A stretch of DNA of 64,000 nt from Dipteris shenzhenensis (taxonomy: Eukaryota > Polypodiophyta > Polypodiopsida > Gleicheniales). The notes beneath the pieces were generated by a model. It was not told where the DNA came from. It saw only the letters and a list, made by a program, of their open reading frames with translations, and made no database searches. Positions 21,229 to 32,199 of the stretch are shown in pieces. The stretch is from NCBI GenBank assembly GCA_047967505.1, contig CM106541.1. One strand, 5' to 3'. Position 1 is the stretch's first letter; each line of letters begins with the position of its first letter. Position numbers and translations under genes: made by a program.

Positions 21229-23659
21229 ACAACTACTCACCTAGAATGTATTACAATGGCATGGAAGTTCAATCACACTTCAATGACATACCATTTCCCT
21301 GAGCTCTATGCTTTAAGGGCCTTTTTTGTGTGAAGTGAGATAATGTAATGTCATTCTCAATCCAGTGGTCCAACAGGAGGCTGCTTAGGCTCCTTGACAT
21401 CCAGTGCATACCTAGACAACTCCTCATCACCTCCATATTTGTGAGGAATTCTTCTCATTCATTCTTTTGGTCACTACCCTTCCAATCTCCACTCAAGCTC
21501 AAAGGGTTTTGCAATGCATGGTTTCTTCTTTCAAGTCCATTTGGAGATCATGTACAAGTGATACCATGATCCTCGAAGTAGGATGACACTATATGAAATT
21601 ACAAATGTTAAAGATTCATACCTTCAACCACAAACGATGGAATCTCATCATCACCGACATCCAATCTAATATGGGAGTCTCCTCAAGCTCCTCTACATCC
21701 AATGCCTACCCTTTTGAGCCAGCCACATCCTCATCACCTCCATTAACATGTAACGATTCCATCTCCATTCTTCTAGTCACTACCCTTCCAATCTCCACTT
21801 TGGCTTTAGGTATTGTAATGCCTACTTTCTTTCTTTTTATTTTTCTGGACCTACAAATCCATTTGGAGACCATGTGCAACTAATACCACCATTCTTGAAG
21901 TAGGATTAACACTGCATGAAATTGTGAATGTAAACATTTGTACCTTCAATCATACACGATGTGGTGTCTTTCGGACCATGCTAGACTCCACAAATGTAGA
22001 GCGGTCGTGACTGCTAGATACAAAAGTGGAGTCCAGATCACTGGACCTTCCTCTCTTAAGTGTTCTTACATCTCCACCCACAAATCCTCCTTCACCTACA
22101 TTATAAAAGTAATAGTGATAGTAGTATCATAGAAAAATGGAAATAAGGAATCAGTTGAGGATATTCACAATAATACACACTAGTAATAGGCATCAAGTGC
22201 CCGTTGTTGGGAGAAGACAAATCAACACCAAGTCATCCATCTGCACATGAACATAACAAAACTTCAATAATTTAACAACCAACTCGCTATGATGAAAAAG
22301 CCACATATAATTTAAAACAAACTAGTTGGAATGCCAAGAATTGATTTGGCCTTTTCAAAAATGGGCTCCCTACATGCACCATATACACATGTACCAATCT
22401 CTATTGCTAGATGAGCAAAACAGGGATAGTGGTACATGTGACCATGTTAAAATCCAAACACCTTGAATGACTGAATATCAAAAGGGAAGCCTCAGCCCAA
22501 GTAGTAGCTATAGTCACTAGCCTTTAGAGGCAAGACACCCACACACTCAACAACAAATGGATGTGAATAAATTACCACATAGGTGCTTGGACTCAACCCT
22601 GGACTTCAATTACAAGCTAAAATCCATGTGGGCTTGTGCCTCTTCAATCATCCTCTCTATTTCTAAAACTGTGACCTACAAATATATACAAAATGTCAAA
22701 ACTTTCCAAAACCTCCAAACATATACAACATATCATCTTTTTATCACAAGTCGTGTGTTTAACCAACCTTTTGCAATGATGCATGTCTCATATCAAAAAT
22801 AGTGAGCTATGTAGCATACAAAAAGCACATGATATGTGTTATGTACTATAGATTGTGTTGCACAATTCATGCTATATAGTAGATATAAATTGCATAGACT
22901 GTGTTGCATAAAACATGCTATTATGCTATATACCTTAGTTAAAGCATGCTATATATCACGTTATATGCTATATATCTTATATGTATGCCTGACATATTAG
23001 ATTGAAAACTATATAGTAGAGATGATGTATAGCACACAGGATGAGATTTATAGCTCATTCAATAGGCTTAAAAGAATAGATAGAGGAGAGATAGAGTGCT
23101 ATATAGTAGAGATAATGTACATAGCACACAACATGAGCTATATAGCTCATAAATAATGCTTGGAAGACTAGATTGAGTGCTATATAATGCATGTAGCACA
23201 TAGCATGGGATATATAGCTCATTCAATAGGCTTGAACGAATATATTAATTGCTATATAGTATAGATAATATACATAGCACACAAGATGAGCTATATACTA
23301 CTATATAGCACATATTGTATGTTTGAAAGATTAATAAGGTAATATACAACAAAAATAATGTATAGCACATAGTATGACATATATAGCACATATTGTATGC
23401 TTGAAATATTAGATGTACTATATAGTGGATATGATGTATAGCACATAGGATTAGTTATATAGATATGTAGCTCATACAATATGCTTAAAAGAATAGCAAG
23501 GATAATGTACATAGCACATAGCATGATATATATAGCTCATTTAGTAGGCTTGAAAGAATAGAATACATAGCACATAGTATGAGCTACATAGATCTTTTTG
23601 TATGCCTACAACTATCACCAAAAATGGTCTACTCTACAACACAAATGTCTTCCTTTGAT
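21229..23659. other. Non-coding stretch with AT-rich repeats
   Basis: No gene. Two related blocks of about 300 bp (near 21410-21600 and 21690-21960) share phrases on CTCATCACCTCCA and ACTACCCTTCCAATCTCCACT, suggesting an old duplication. AT-rich repeats from 22800 are listed separately. Confidence 0.55.
22800..23600. repeat. AT-rich satellite-like repeat block
   Basis: Variants of GTATAGCACATAG.ATGAGCTATATAGCTCAT followed by A.TAGGCTTGAAAGAATAGA recur at least ten times with irregular spacing of about 50-110 bp. Much of each unit is palindromic (GAGCTATATAGCTC), so the repeats can form hairpins. Confidence 0.75.
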
Positions 23660-23970
23660 CTCTTGACAGTGACTAAGGTACCATCCCCTCCATCAGAAAA
23701 AGAAACATTCTATCATACCAATCCTGCCGACCATCCAAGTTGACAGAAAACAAATGTGCATTAGGTAAATCATCCTGAATTCTCAAAGGTGCCTCACCAT
23801 TCATCAAGCAACTTAAATAATCTGCAACAACATGCTGATAACTGGGTGCATGAACAATGTCATAATCATATTCTTGGAGGAGTAATATCCATCTAGCCAG
23901 CCTTCCAGACAACTATGGTTTGTTTACCAAATAAATGAGAGCTTGATGATCCACATGTAAGACTTTTTGT
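23660..23970 (-). pseudogene. Ty3/gypsy RNase H fragment
   Basis: The minus strand reads VDHQALIYLVNKP, a stop, then LSGRLARWILLLQEYDYDIV and HAPSYQHVVADYLSCL. This is the C-terminal RNase H end typical of gypsy elements. No LTR or other gypsy domain is adjacent; it is an isolated scrap. Confidence 0.8.
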
Positions 23971-25154
23971 TTGGCCTTCAGTGAAGAAGCTTGCATAGCA
24001 AAACTCGAACTACGTTAACTTTAGATGTAGAATAAGTGCTTGAGTTGAATATACGAGTAAACATAAGTGCATGCAATCAATTGTGGAGAAGTCAATGCCT
24101 TTTAAGAGTGGTGTGATTGATGTCATCAACATTGACTCCATTAAATACTCGACACAAGATTTATAGTATGCATGCTACATTGTCGTTGATGTCAATTTGG
24201 AATTTAATGTTGGGTTGTTATTATGTTAAGAAGTAGTTTTACTTGTCAAACATTCATACTTTTCTTTGAAATTTATTTGTAGAGCCGTTTGCAATTTCTT
24301 TAAAGAGCAGAGCAATACAATTGCAATATAACTATTTTATGTCATGTTTCAATGTATTATTTTTGTTTTTGTTTGACATGTAAAAGTGTTATATCTTTAC
24401 CATTTAACTATTCTCCTAACAACATATTGCAAAAACCATTCTACTTTGCATGAAAATCTAGAAGTGTTATTTGTTTACCATTTACCTATTTCCTAACAAG
24501 TATTGCTAATAGCTTTCTACTTTGCTTCATAGAATCTTACACTTCTAAAATTTGCAATCACAACAAGCAAGCGAATTGTTTCCAAGTAAGGTAATGATGA
24601 GGTTAATTCACACAATGCACCTAATGAAGGAAATCACTTGCAAGTAGCACCCCTTGATTTCCCATCTGCTACTAAAGCCTTGATTCCAAAAAGGAGAACA
24701 TTGTAGGGGGGGGAGGGATTCCTTAGTGCTTCCAAGCGTAACTTAGCTCTCAAAGAGTGCACCACATTGTTTTGTGTTCGAAGGGAAGTTGCTTGCCAAG
24801 TATGGTACATACAAGGTTCCAAATGCAAAATAGCCTACATATTTGAAAGCAGACCTAATGGACAAGTTCTACTCCCACACCATTACATTACTTATTCCTT
24901 CCACATACATCCACCAATTTGTTGAATTCTTGCAAGTTGGAGAATTATATAGGATAGAAGAGCAAGTGTATGCCCAGAGGAACAAATGAAGGTGGAACTT
25001 CTAGATTTTCTTTGTTAGTTGATGCGACTACATCAACCATTAGAGGGGAACCTTTTGAAGGAAACCTTCACCTCCTTTTGGACCACTCCCTAAGCACGTA
25101 CGTACCTTGGGCTGCCACATTCATGAATTATAGCAATGGGACGTATCCCAAGTC
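23971..25154. other. Non-coding or unrecognised stretch
   Basis: AT-rich. A plus-strand frame near 24730-24930 (KRNLALKECTTLFCVRREVA) is open and looks protein-like, but I do not recognise it and it has no clear start or end. Confidence 0.4.
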
Positions 25155-25724
25155 ATGGGCACAATTGTTGGCATCATAAAGGTTGCAAGTGAGGAGGGCA
25201 TGGTGGATCAAATCATCATTGTAGATGGTCCAAGGGATGAGGATAGAGCCATAGTAAGCCCATTGTACCTTTTTGGAACTTGCTTTACCAAGCCTAACAA
25301 GGAATCTTGTAAACTAACCTCACCTTCATTTATCATTGTTGTAGCTTTCTTTCGTGTGAATGAACGAAAGCCCACATTCACACAATTGATTCAAGAGTTC
25401 AATGAAGAAGGCATTATGTACGTGTTGAAAAATTTGTCATTTTTAAAAGCAAAAGGCACAATCTGTGTGTTTGACTTCACAATCTTCGCAGAGGCTCCAA
25501 ATGGTCCAATGAAAGATGACTTGCGAGCCACATTTTTGAGCCAGGTTTCACGTTTGGGCTATGGGACCAAAGTGAGTATTTTACACTTCATTTTTTTAAA
25601 ATGCCTTCTCATGGTTAGGTATATTCTCACAATTGGACATGCATTGTTGTGTAGGTTTTTGGTATTCTACACTTCACCAATGTCAATGCAGATTCGATTG
25701 AGCATGAATGTGAGATCTATATAG
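25155..25724 (+). CDS. Unrecognised 189-codon open frame
   Basis: The longest open frame outside the TEs in this area, containing phrases such as EEGMVDQIIIVDGPRDEDRA and KPTFTQLIQEFNEEGIMYVL. I recognise no family. It ends 260 bp before copia element 3, and other open pieces lie beyond that element, so it may belong to a larger sequence that element 3 interrupted. Function unknown; it may be a remnant of a transposon gene. Confidence 0.3.
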   Translation: MGTIVGIIKVASEEGMVDQIIIVDGPRDEDRAIVSPLYLFGTCFTKPNKESCKLTSPSFIIVVAFFRVNERKPTFTQLIQEFNEEGIMYVLKNLSFLKAKGTICVFDFTIFAEAPNGPMKDDLRATFLSQVSRLGYGTKVSILHFIFLKCLLMVRYILTIGHALLCRFLVFYTSPMSMQIRLSMNVRSI

Positions 25725-25983
25725 TAGCACTCATGTAAGCCACTATCCTACACACCCTTACTGCTTCTCTTGCAAGAGCACCCAAACTATTGTTCCAGTT
25801 CCTTGCTTGTCAATAGTAGATATTGTCAAACATGGCAAACAAGTGCCTGTGCATATTAGAGGTCATTAGAGGGCCTTACGTTGACATGGTACTTTCTTTG
25901 GGATTTCCATTCCTATAATTGTATGAGGAAGACCTTATCGCAATGCATAGCAAACTCAATACAACCAAACCCAATGGTAGCTT

Positions 25984-26268
25984 TGTTGAGATATCGAGCT
26001 CCACTCGTGATATGCTAGGGTGACCGTTGTGCATTTATGTCACTGAGTTGTTAGCTATAGATGCAGTTGGTACACCACCCATGAATAATAGCTGGATGAC
26101 AGCTATCCTTATGTACTTTAGTTCGTGGCTTAGTTAGTATGCCACCTTAGTTAGCTGAGTTTGGTTTGAGACCCACATATAGGGTTCTTCTATTTCTTTG
26201 TACTAGAGTTCTTTTGGCTTTCACAACTAAGAAGAGGAAACTTGTTTTCAACCTCCACCTTTGTGTGC
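25984..26268 (+). repeat. 5' LTR of element 3, 3'-truncated
   Basis: It matches the first 285 bp of the 3' LTR with about 14 differences, mostly transitions. After CACCTTTGTGTG it jumps into leader sequence (GTGAAAAGTTGCCACAG) that element 1 has far downstream of its primer site. Confidence 0.85.
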
Positions 26269-26486
26269 TCTGCAAGTCGGTGAAAAGTTGCCACAGAAAT
26301 TGCATCATATGCTTGTGCGCAGAGATATTGGGAGTTACAGAATCATCCTTATTGCCTATTCATGCAAAATCGTCACTAGGAAGTGACTGTGTGGTCTAAT
26401 ACCACTTTCGTCAGTTTTGCAGATTTGCCCTTGTGAGACAGAAGCTGTGTTTTTTGTAGTGACAGAATATTTTGCAGTGTTATGTA

Positions 26487-27452
26487 ATGGCGTCTGATTC
26501 TCTTCTTTCACAGATTGTCACTGAAAATCTTGACAAGAACAACTTCCAAGCATGGAAGTTTAGAATGACGAATTTCCTCATGGGAAAAGGCTATTGGGAG
26601 TTCATTACAGGAAATGAAGAAGAACCAGTTCTTCCTAATGTTCCCAATCAACAAGAAATGCAAGCATTTAAAGGATGGCATGAGAGAGCCAAAAAAGTTA
26701 TGTACTGGCTGTCTACCAGTATTTCAGATTCTATGATTGTGCATATTCAGGATGCAAGTACGCCAAAGGAGGCGTGGGATACTTTGGCAAAAATGTACAG
26801 CACAAATATGCAAGCCCGGAAAATGCAACTCAAGTAGGAGTAGCACAATGTGGAGAGAGAAAATATGAGCATCAATGACTACCACATGAAGGTGAAGAAT
26901 ATTGCAGATGCACTTGCTTCCATTGGGTCACCAGTGGAAGATGATGATTTAGTTTCTATGACCTTGAATGGTTTAGGAAAGGATTATGCATAGTTTCAAA
27001 CATCCATTGCCATCTGTGAAAAATTTCTTGATTTTGAGGAGTTGTTTGCTCTTCTAATTTCTGAAGAGCAGAGAAATGGTGGTGCCTCTTCTTCAGGAGG
27101 AACTTTAAAAGAAACTGTCTTCTACTCAAATGCTGAAAGAGGCAGAGGCAGAGGTAGAGCAGGCCGATCTGGAGGCCGTGGTAGAAATCAAAATATGCAG
27201 CAACCTCAAGAAAACCATTCCTATGGAGGAGGACGTGGTAACTCTAGAGGCAGGGGGAGCCAAAGAGGTCATGGTGGATGGCAAAGAGGCCAAAATGCAA
27301 ACAGCAATGTTGAATGCTACTACTGTGGTAAAATGGGTCATATGGCTAAAGACTACTATAAAAAGGAGAATGACATCATGAATGGAAAACTGTAGCAAGG
27401 GAATTATGCATCTTCTAGTAGATAGGGTGATGACAAAAATGAGCATCTGTTT
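26487..27452 (+). pseudogene. gag: Copia gag, element 3
   Basis: ATG at 26487 (MASDSLLSQIV). Gag head NFQAWKFRMTNFLMGKG, an Arg/Gly-rich tract, and a zinc knuckle CYYCGKMGHMAKDYY that has lost its last Cys. TAG stops lie at 26835, 26991, 27393 and 27423; the first two correspond to Gln-type positions in element 1. It is in frame with pol, and there is no stop at the gag/pol junction (CAA at the position of the TAG of element 1). Confidence 0.85.
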
Positions 27453-30400
27453 ATGGTGCAACACATGACCAATTCTGTGACAAGTGCAGAAGAAAGCAAT
27501 GATGTGTGGTATGTTGACTCAGGTGCATCAAACCACATGACAAGTCATGCAAAATGGATGCAGGATGCAAGGAAAATGGAAAAACCAGGATTTGTGGAGA
27601 CTAGTGATGATACTGCACATCCTATTGTGCAGATTGGTAAAATTCCTTTGTCTATGCAGGATGGGAAAAAGAAATACCTGTCTGATGTATTTCATGTCCC
27701 GAATATCACCAAGAACCTGGTTTCTATTGGTCAAATGGTTGAGTAGGGCTTGCAGGTCAGATTTAATCCTCATGGATGCTTTGTTGAGGATATGAAAAAT
27801 AACGGTCGCTTGATAGCAAAAGGAGAGAAGAAGGGCAGGACGTTTACATTGGATGCGGACATGCCTAAATTGAGTGCAGCAATGTTTGCACATGGGACCG
27901 GTGTAGTTGCAGATATTGATATTTGGCATAAACGCATTGGTCATGTTAATGTACATCGACTTAAATCAATGCAGGCCCAAAATATCATTGCAGGATTGCT
28001 TAAATTCAACGTTGCAGAAATGCATAAGGTATGTGAGGCCTGTCAATTTGGAAAATAGGCAAGGAAACCATTTCCTAAACATGTTCAAGAGAGTAAGAAG
28101 CCATTGGAATTAATCCACTCTGATGTGTGGACTACTAAAGCTGCATCTATTGGAGGCTGTCATTATTTTGTCACTTTTATTGATGACTACAGCAGAAAAG
28201 TTTGGGTGTATTTTATGAAAAAAAGAAGTGAAGTGTTTGGGCATTTCAAAGCTTTTAAAGCTATGGTTGAAAAAGAAACAGGCCTTCAAATAAAATGCCT
28301 AAGGTTAGATGGAGGGGGAGAGTACCTCTCAAATGAGTTTGCAAGGTTCCTGCAGGAGCATGGCATAAAGTAGCAATATTTATGCAGTCATATGCCACAT
28401 CAAAATGGACTTGCAGAAAGGAAAAACAAGCATATTGGAGAGGTATCTCGGGCCATGCTAAATGAAAAAGACCTACCAGATTATTATTGGGCTGAAGCAG
28501 TTGCTACAGCAGTTTACATAATGAACAGGACTCCCACTACAGCAATACATGGCATGATGCTAGAGGAGATGTATACTGGTAGGAAACCAGATATTTCTCA
28601 TTTGAAAATTTTTGGTTGCATTGCCTATGTTCATGTGCCAGATGAGTTGAGGTCCAAGTTGGATCCAAAAGCTAAGAAGTGCATCTTTATTGGTTATTCT
28701 CTGTAGCAGAAAGGGTATGATGCTATAACCCTTCTACTCATAAGTTTACAGTGAGCAAAGATGTTGTTTTTGATGAGATGAGTAGCTAGTATAAACTAGT
28801 AAATGTGATTGATGATGTAGATGCACAAAATGGTAATGCTCCATAGAATTCACACTAGCAATCAAAAAATATTAGTGGACTTGTAGTGTCCTCTAGCAGT
28901 GGTTCACATACTTTGCCATGGACAGGCAGATTGAGATCAGGAGAATCTCCTCAAAGCAATGCAGATAGTGGTATGCAGGTATCACAAAAAGGAAAAGAGA
29001 AGATAGATCAGCCCATGCTTGATGTGAATGCAGGTCACTCTTATGTGGATGGTGAATCCAGTGGCTCAGAACAGAGCATTGATGATGAGTTGGGTATTCC
29101 TTCTATTGTTACACCTAGAGTAAGGAAGACCAGGGATGTTTTGAGAGCACTTGGAAGTGAGCCTATTTTGCACAGGTCTACCAGAGCTAGGTATACTGTG
29201 GATAGGCTGAAATATGATGGATTTACAGTCATTCACTATGCCTATATGGTCAAAGTGATACAGGAACCAAAACCCACTTCTTTTGAGCAAGCCATGGGAA
29301 AAGAAAAATGGGAGAAAGCCATGGATGAAGAAATGGATGCCTTGGAAGCAAATGCTACATGGGAATTGGTGCCTTTGCCTAAAGACAAGAATTCAATTGG
29401 CTGTAAGTGGGTTTATAAGGCGAAGCACAATGCAAATGGTTCTGTGAACAGATACAAGGCAAGATTAGTTGTCAAGGGGTATGCACAGATATATGGCATT
29501 GATTATGAAGAAACATTCAGTCCGGTTGCAAGGATGGCAACTGTAAGAGCAGTCATTGCTATGGCTGCATCAAAGGGATGGTCTTTACATCAGATCGATG
29601 TAAAGAATGCCTTCTTGCATGGTGATTTGCAAGAAGAGGTCTTTATGGAGCAGCCACCAGGTTATGTTCATGCTATTCAGCCTGAGTTTGTTAGCAGGTT
29701 GAAGAAAGCCTTATATGGCTTGAAGCAAGCACCTAGAGCATGGTCTGACAAGATAGCATAGTATCTTGTCACTATTGGCTTTCAGATTTCCAAGGTAGAT
29801 TTCTCACTTTATGTAAGAAAAACAGAGAAAGGTATTATGCTGCTTGTCATTTATGTTGATGATTGGATCATCACAGGTAATAGTGATGAAGATATCCTTC
29901 ATGTGAAAATGCTATTGAAGCAGAAGTTTGAGATGAAGGATTTGGGAGAGCTGTGTTATTTCTTGGGCATTGAGGTGATTAGATCACGAAGTGGGATACG
30001 GCTCTTGTAGAGGCAGTATGGATTGGACATGCTGTCCAAATATGGGATGACGGGCTGTAAGCCTATTTCAGTTCCTTTGGAGCAGAATGTGAAGTTGAGC
30101 GCAGATGCAGGTGAGCTTCTGGAAGACCCTACTATGTACAGGCGCATAGTAGGAAGTTTGATTTATATGACTATTACCATGCCAGATTTGAGCTATGCTG
30201 TTGGATTGGTAAGTCAGTTTATGCAGGCTCCAAGGAAACCGCATTTGGATGTGGCTAGATGCATACTCAGGTATGTGAAGACCACATTGCAGTATGGACT
30301 ATTTTATGAGACTGGGGTTCAGATACAGTTGCATGGATACACTGATGCTGATTGGGCTGGTAGTATTTCTGATAGAGGATCTACCAGTGGATATGTGTTC

Positions 30401-30853
30401 TCGTTTGGGAGTGTTGCAATCACTTGGAGCAGCAAGAAACAGCCTACAGTTGCCTTGTCGAGCACAGAGGCTGAGTACAAGGGTGCAGCAATGGCTGCAT
30501 GTGAGGTAGCTTGGTTGCATAAGCTACTTTATGATATGCATCAATTTATAGATGGGCCAGTTGTGATTTATTGTGACAACATGAGCAGTATACACTTGGC
30601 AAATAACCCAATCTATCATGCTAGAATAAAGCACATTGAGGTGCATTATCACTATGTGCGGGAGAAGGTTTTACTAGGTCTTATTGATCTAGTTTATATT
30701 AGCACAGAGGATCAAGTAGCTGACATATTCATGAAGGCATTGGGCATAGAGAAGTTGCGTAAGTTCAGAGACCTGCTTGGTGTGCAAGAATTGGGATTGA
30801 GCTCGAGGGGGAGTGTTGAGATATCGAGCTCCACTCGTGATATGCTAGGGTGA
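27453..30853 (+). pseudogene. pol: Copia pol, element 3
   Basis: Protease VDSGASNHMT, integrase HSDVW / RLDGGGEY / AERKNK, RT YVDD (near 29854) and RNase H TDADWAG, STEAEY, YCDN can all be read. TAG stops lie at 27744, 28056, 28371, 28703, 28783, 28787, 28797, 29759 and 30008, and one base is missing near 28719 (GGGTATGATGC). Where element 2 is intact at the same site it has CAG at 27744, 28056 and 28797, so these are C-to-T changes. The integrase Asp context RLDGG differs from the usual RSDGG. Confidence 0.87.
30799..30813 (+). other. Polypurine tract of element 3
   Basis: GAGCTCGAGGGGGAG lies directly against the 3' LTR start, the plus-strand priming site of the element. The same sequence precedes the LTR of element 2. 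Confidence 0.85.
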
Positions 30854-31165
30854 CCATTGTGCATTTATGTCACCGAGTTGTTAGCTGCAGATGTGGTTGG
30901 TACACCGCCCATGAATAATAGCTGGATGACAGCTATCCTAATGTACTCTAGTTCGTGGCTCAGTTAGTATGCCACCTTAGTTAGCTGAGTTTGGTTTGAG
31001 ACCCACATATAGGGTTCTTCTATTTCTTTGTACTATAGTTCTTTTGGCTTTCACAACTAAGAAGAGGAAGACTGTTTTCAGCATCCACCTTTGTCTGTAT
31101 TCCCCCATTGTGTATGTGAGAAAGCCGCAAGTGAGACTCCTTCCTTCTCTCCCACTATCTTCACA
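30814..31165 (+). repeat. 3' LTR of copia element 3
   Basis: 352 bp from TGTTGAGATATCG to ATCTTCACA, followed by the AGCTT target duplication. Confidence 0.92.
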
Positions 31166-31539
31166 AGCTTCACTACTAATAGCTATGAGTTTGTTATTGC
31201 ATTGGATGCTTGATGTATTTCTTTGAATTCATAAGGCGTTCTTTCCTTCTTTGAATTTGCAAGTACAATCAATTGTGTCTTCTTTGACATATCAAAATTA
31301 GACAATCGCTCTCTTATTTCTCCTTTTCCATAGTCATACTTAAAAATGAATTTAGAGCAACTCCTCTAAAACAAGCAATTGACAAACAAAGGAAAAATTT
31401 CCCTTAATAATCCAAAAAACGAGGACATGTTGAAATGCCTTCTAGAATTTTTTCCAAATTTTGGTACGACCAATTGCTAGGCATTTTTTTCGACCACATT
31501 ATGTGCCCACCCATGGCAAAATAAACCTCATGGCACAAA

Positions 31540-32199
31540 TTGTCTTCAAAGACTAATAAACAATTGCACTTATGTGTTGCTAATGTATGGGCTTTGCTAA
31601 GTAATTCATTAGCATCCTATGCATTGATTGTGGATACACTTCAGTGCTTCAACCAAATATTTGGATTGGCATTTGCTTTGTTTTGCTATGACGGGATGAA
31701 TCTCTCCATAAAGGCAACAATAGGGAAGTGTAGGCATCAAGATACAAAGTACTTACTCATCAATGAATCACCTGATGCTTTCACAATTACTCCTTTGTCA
31801 TGTTTAAAAGGGAAACGTGAGTACATTGTGTGGTCCCAAGAAGATGAAAATCTCTTGCAAAAATTGGTAAGAACAAATGCAAACTTGCCCACAAAAGAAG
31901 CTGTTCATATGCTCTCCATTCAAGTAGGCAAAAACGAGTACACTCTTCAAGGTACACTAAACAAAATCTACAAGACGAGAAGGATTATTTTGCAACTTGT
32001 TGCAGCTATTGCCATGTCTAACGTGGAAGAGCAACCATCACCTTTCCAATGCAACAACCACAATGTTCATACCAAACAAAGAGAAGACAAGAGCACGGCC
32101 ACACACAAGAGAAAGAGAACTCCACTAACACTCCAAGAACAATACGCAAACAAAATCTTGGATACTCCTAGTTTCTCATGCTATTGTTGCATATGTTGA
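31540..32199 (+). CDS. Unrecognised 219-codon open frame upstream of Helitron Rep
   Basis: An open frame with basic and polar phrases (KREYIVWSQEDENLLQKLV, KRKRTPLTLQEQYANKIL). The WSQEDENLL stretch faintly resembles a Myb/SANT start, but I do not assign it. It directly precedes Helitron-type sequence on the same strand, so it may be the N-terminal part or an accessory gene of that element. Confidence 0.3.
   Translation: MSSKTNKQLHLCVANVWALLSNSLASYALIVDTLQCFNQIFGLAFALFCYDGMNLSIKATIGKCRHQDTKYLLINESPDAFTITPLSCLKGKREYIVWSQEDENLLQKLVRTNANLPTKEAVHMLSIQVGKNEYTLQGTLNKIYKTRRIILQLVAAIAMSNVEEQPSPFQCNNHNVHTKQREDKSTATHKRKRTPLTLQEQYANKILDTPSFSCYCCIC

Larger units (their letters stand above)
25984..31165 (+). 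mobile_element. Ty1/copia LTR retrotransposon, decayed (element 3)
   Basis: A 5,182-bp element with target duplication AGCTT at 25979-25983 and 31166-31170. The 3' LTR is complete (352 bp). The 5' LTR is cut at about 26268, and the deletion also removes the primer site and about 340 bp of leader, so the element could no longer reverse-transcribe by itself. gag and pol are complete in outline but carry many stops, nearly all TAG. It belongs to the same family as element 2 and is a more distant relative of element 1. Confidence 0.92.

Noticed and set aside
17006-21233. Target duplication for copia element 2 (ACAAG against ACAAC)
   Set aside because: The left edge is a truncation inside gag, not an LTR end, and the two sequences do not match.
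17220-30010. U-to-C RNA editing (as in fern organelles) restoring the TAG codons of elements 2 and 3
   Set aside because: These are nuclear retrotransposons; methylated-cytosine decay explains CAG to TAG better, and nothing shows editing.
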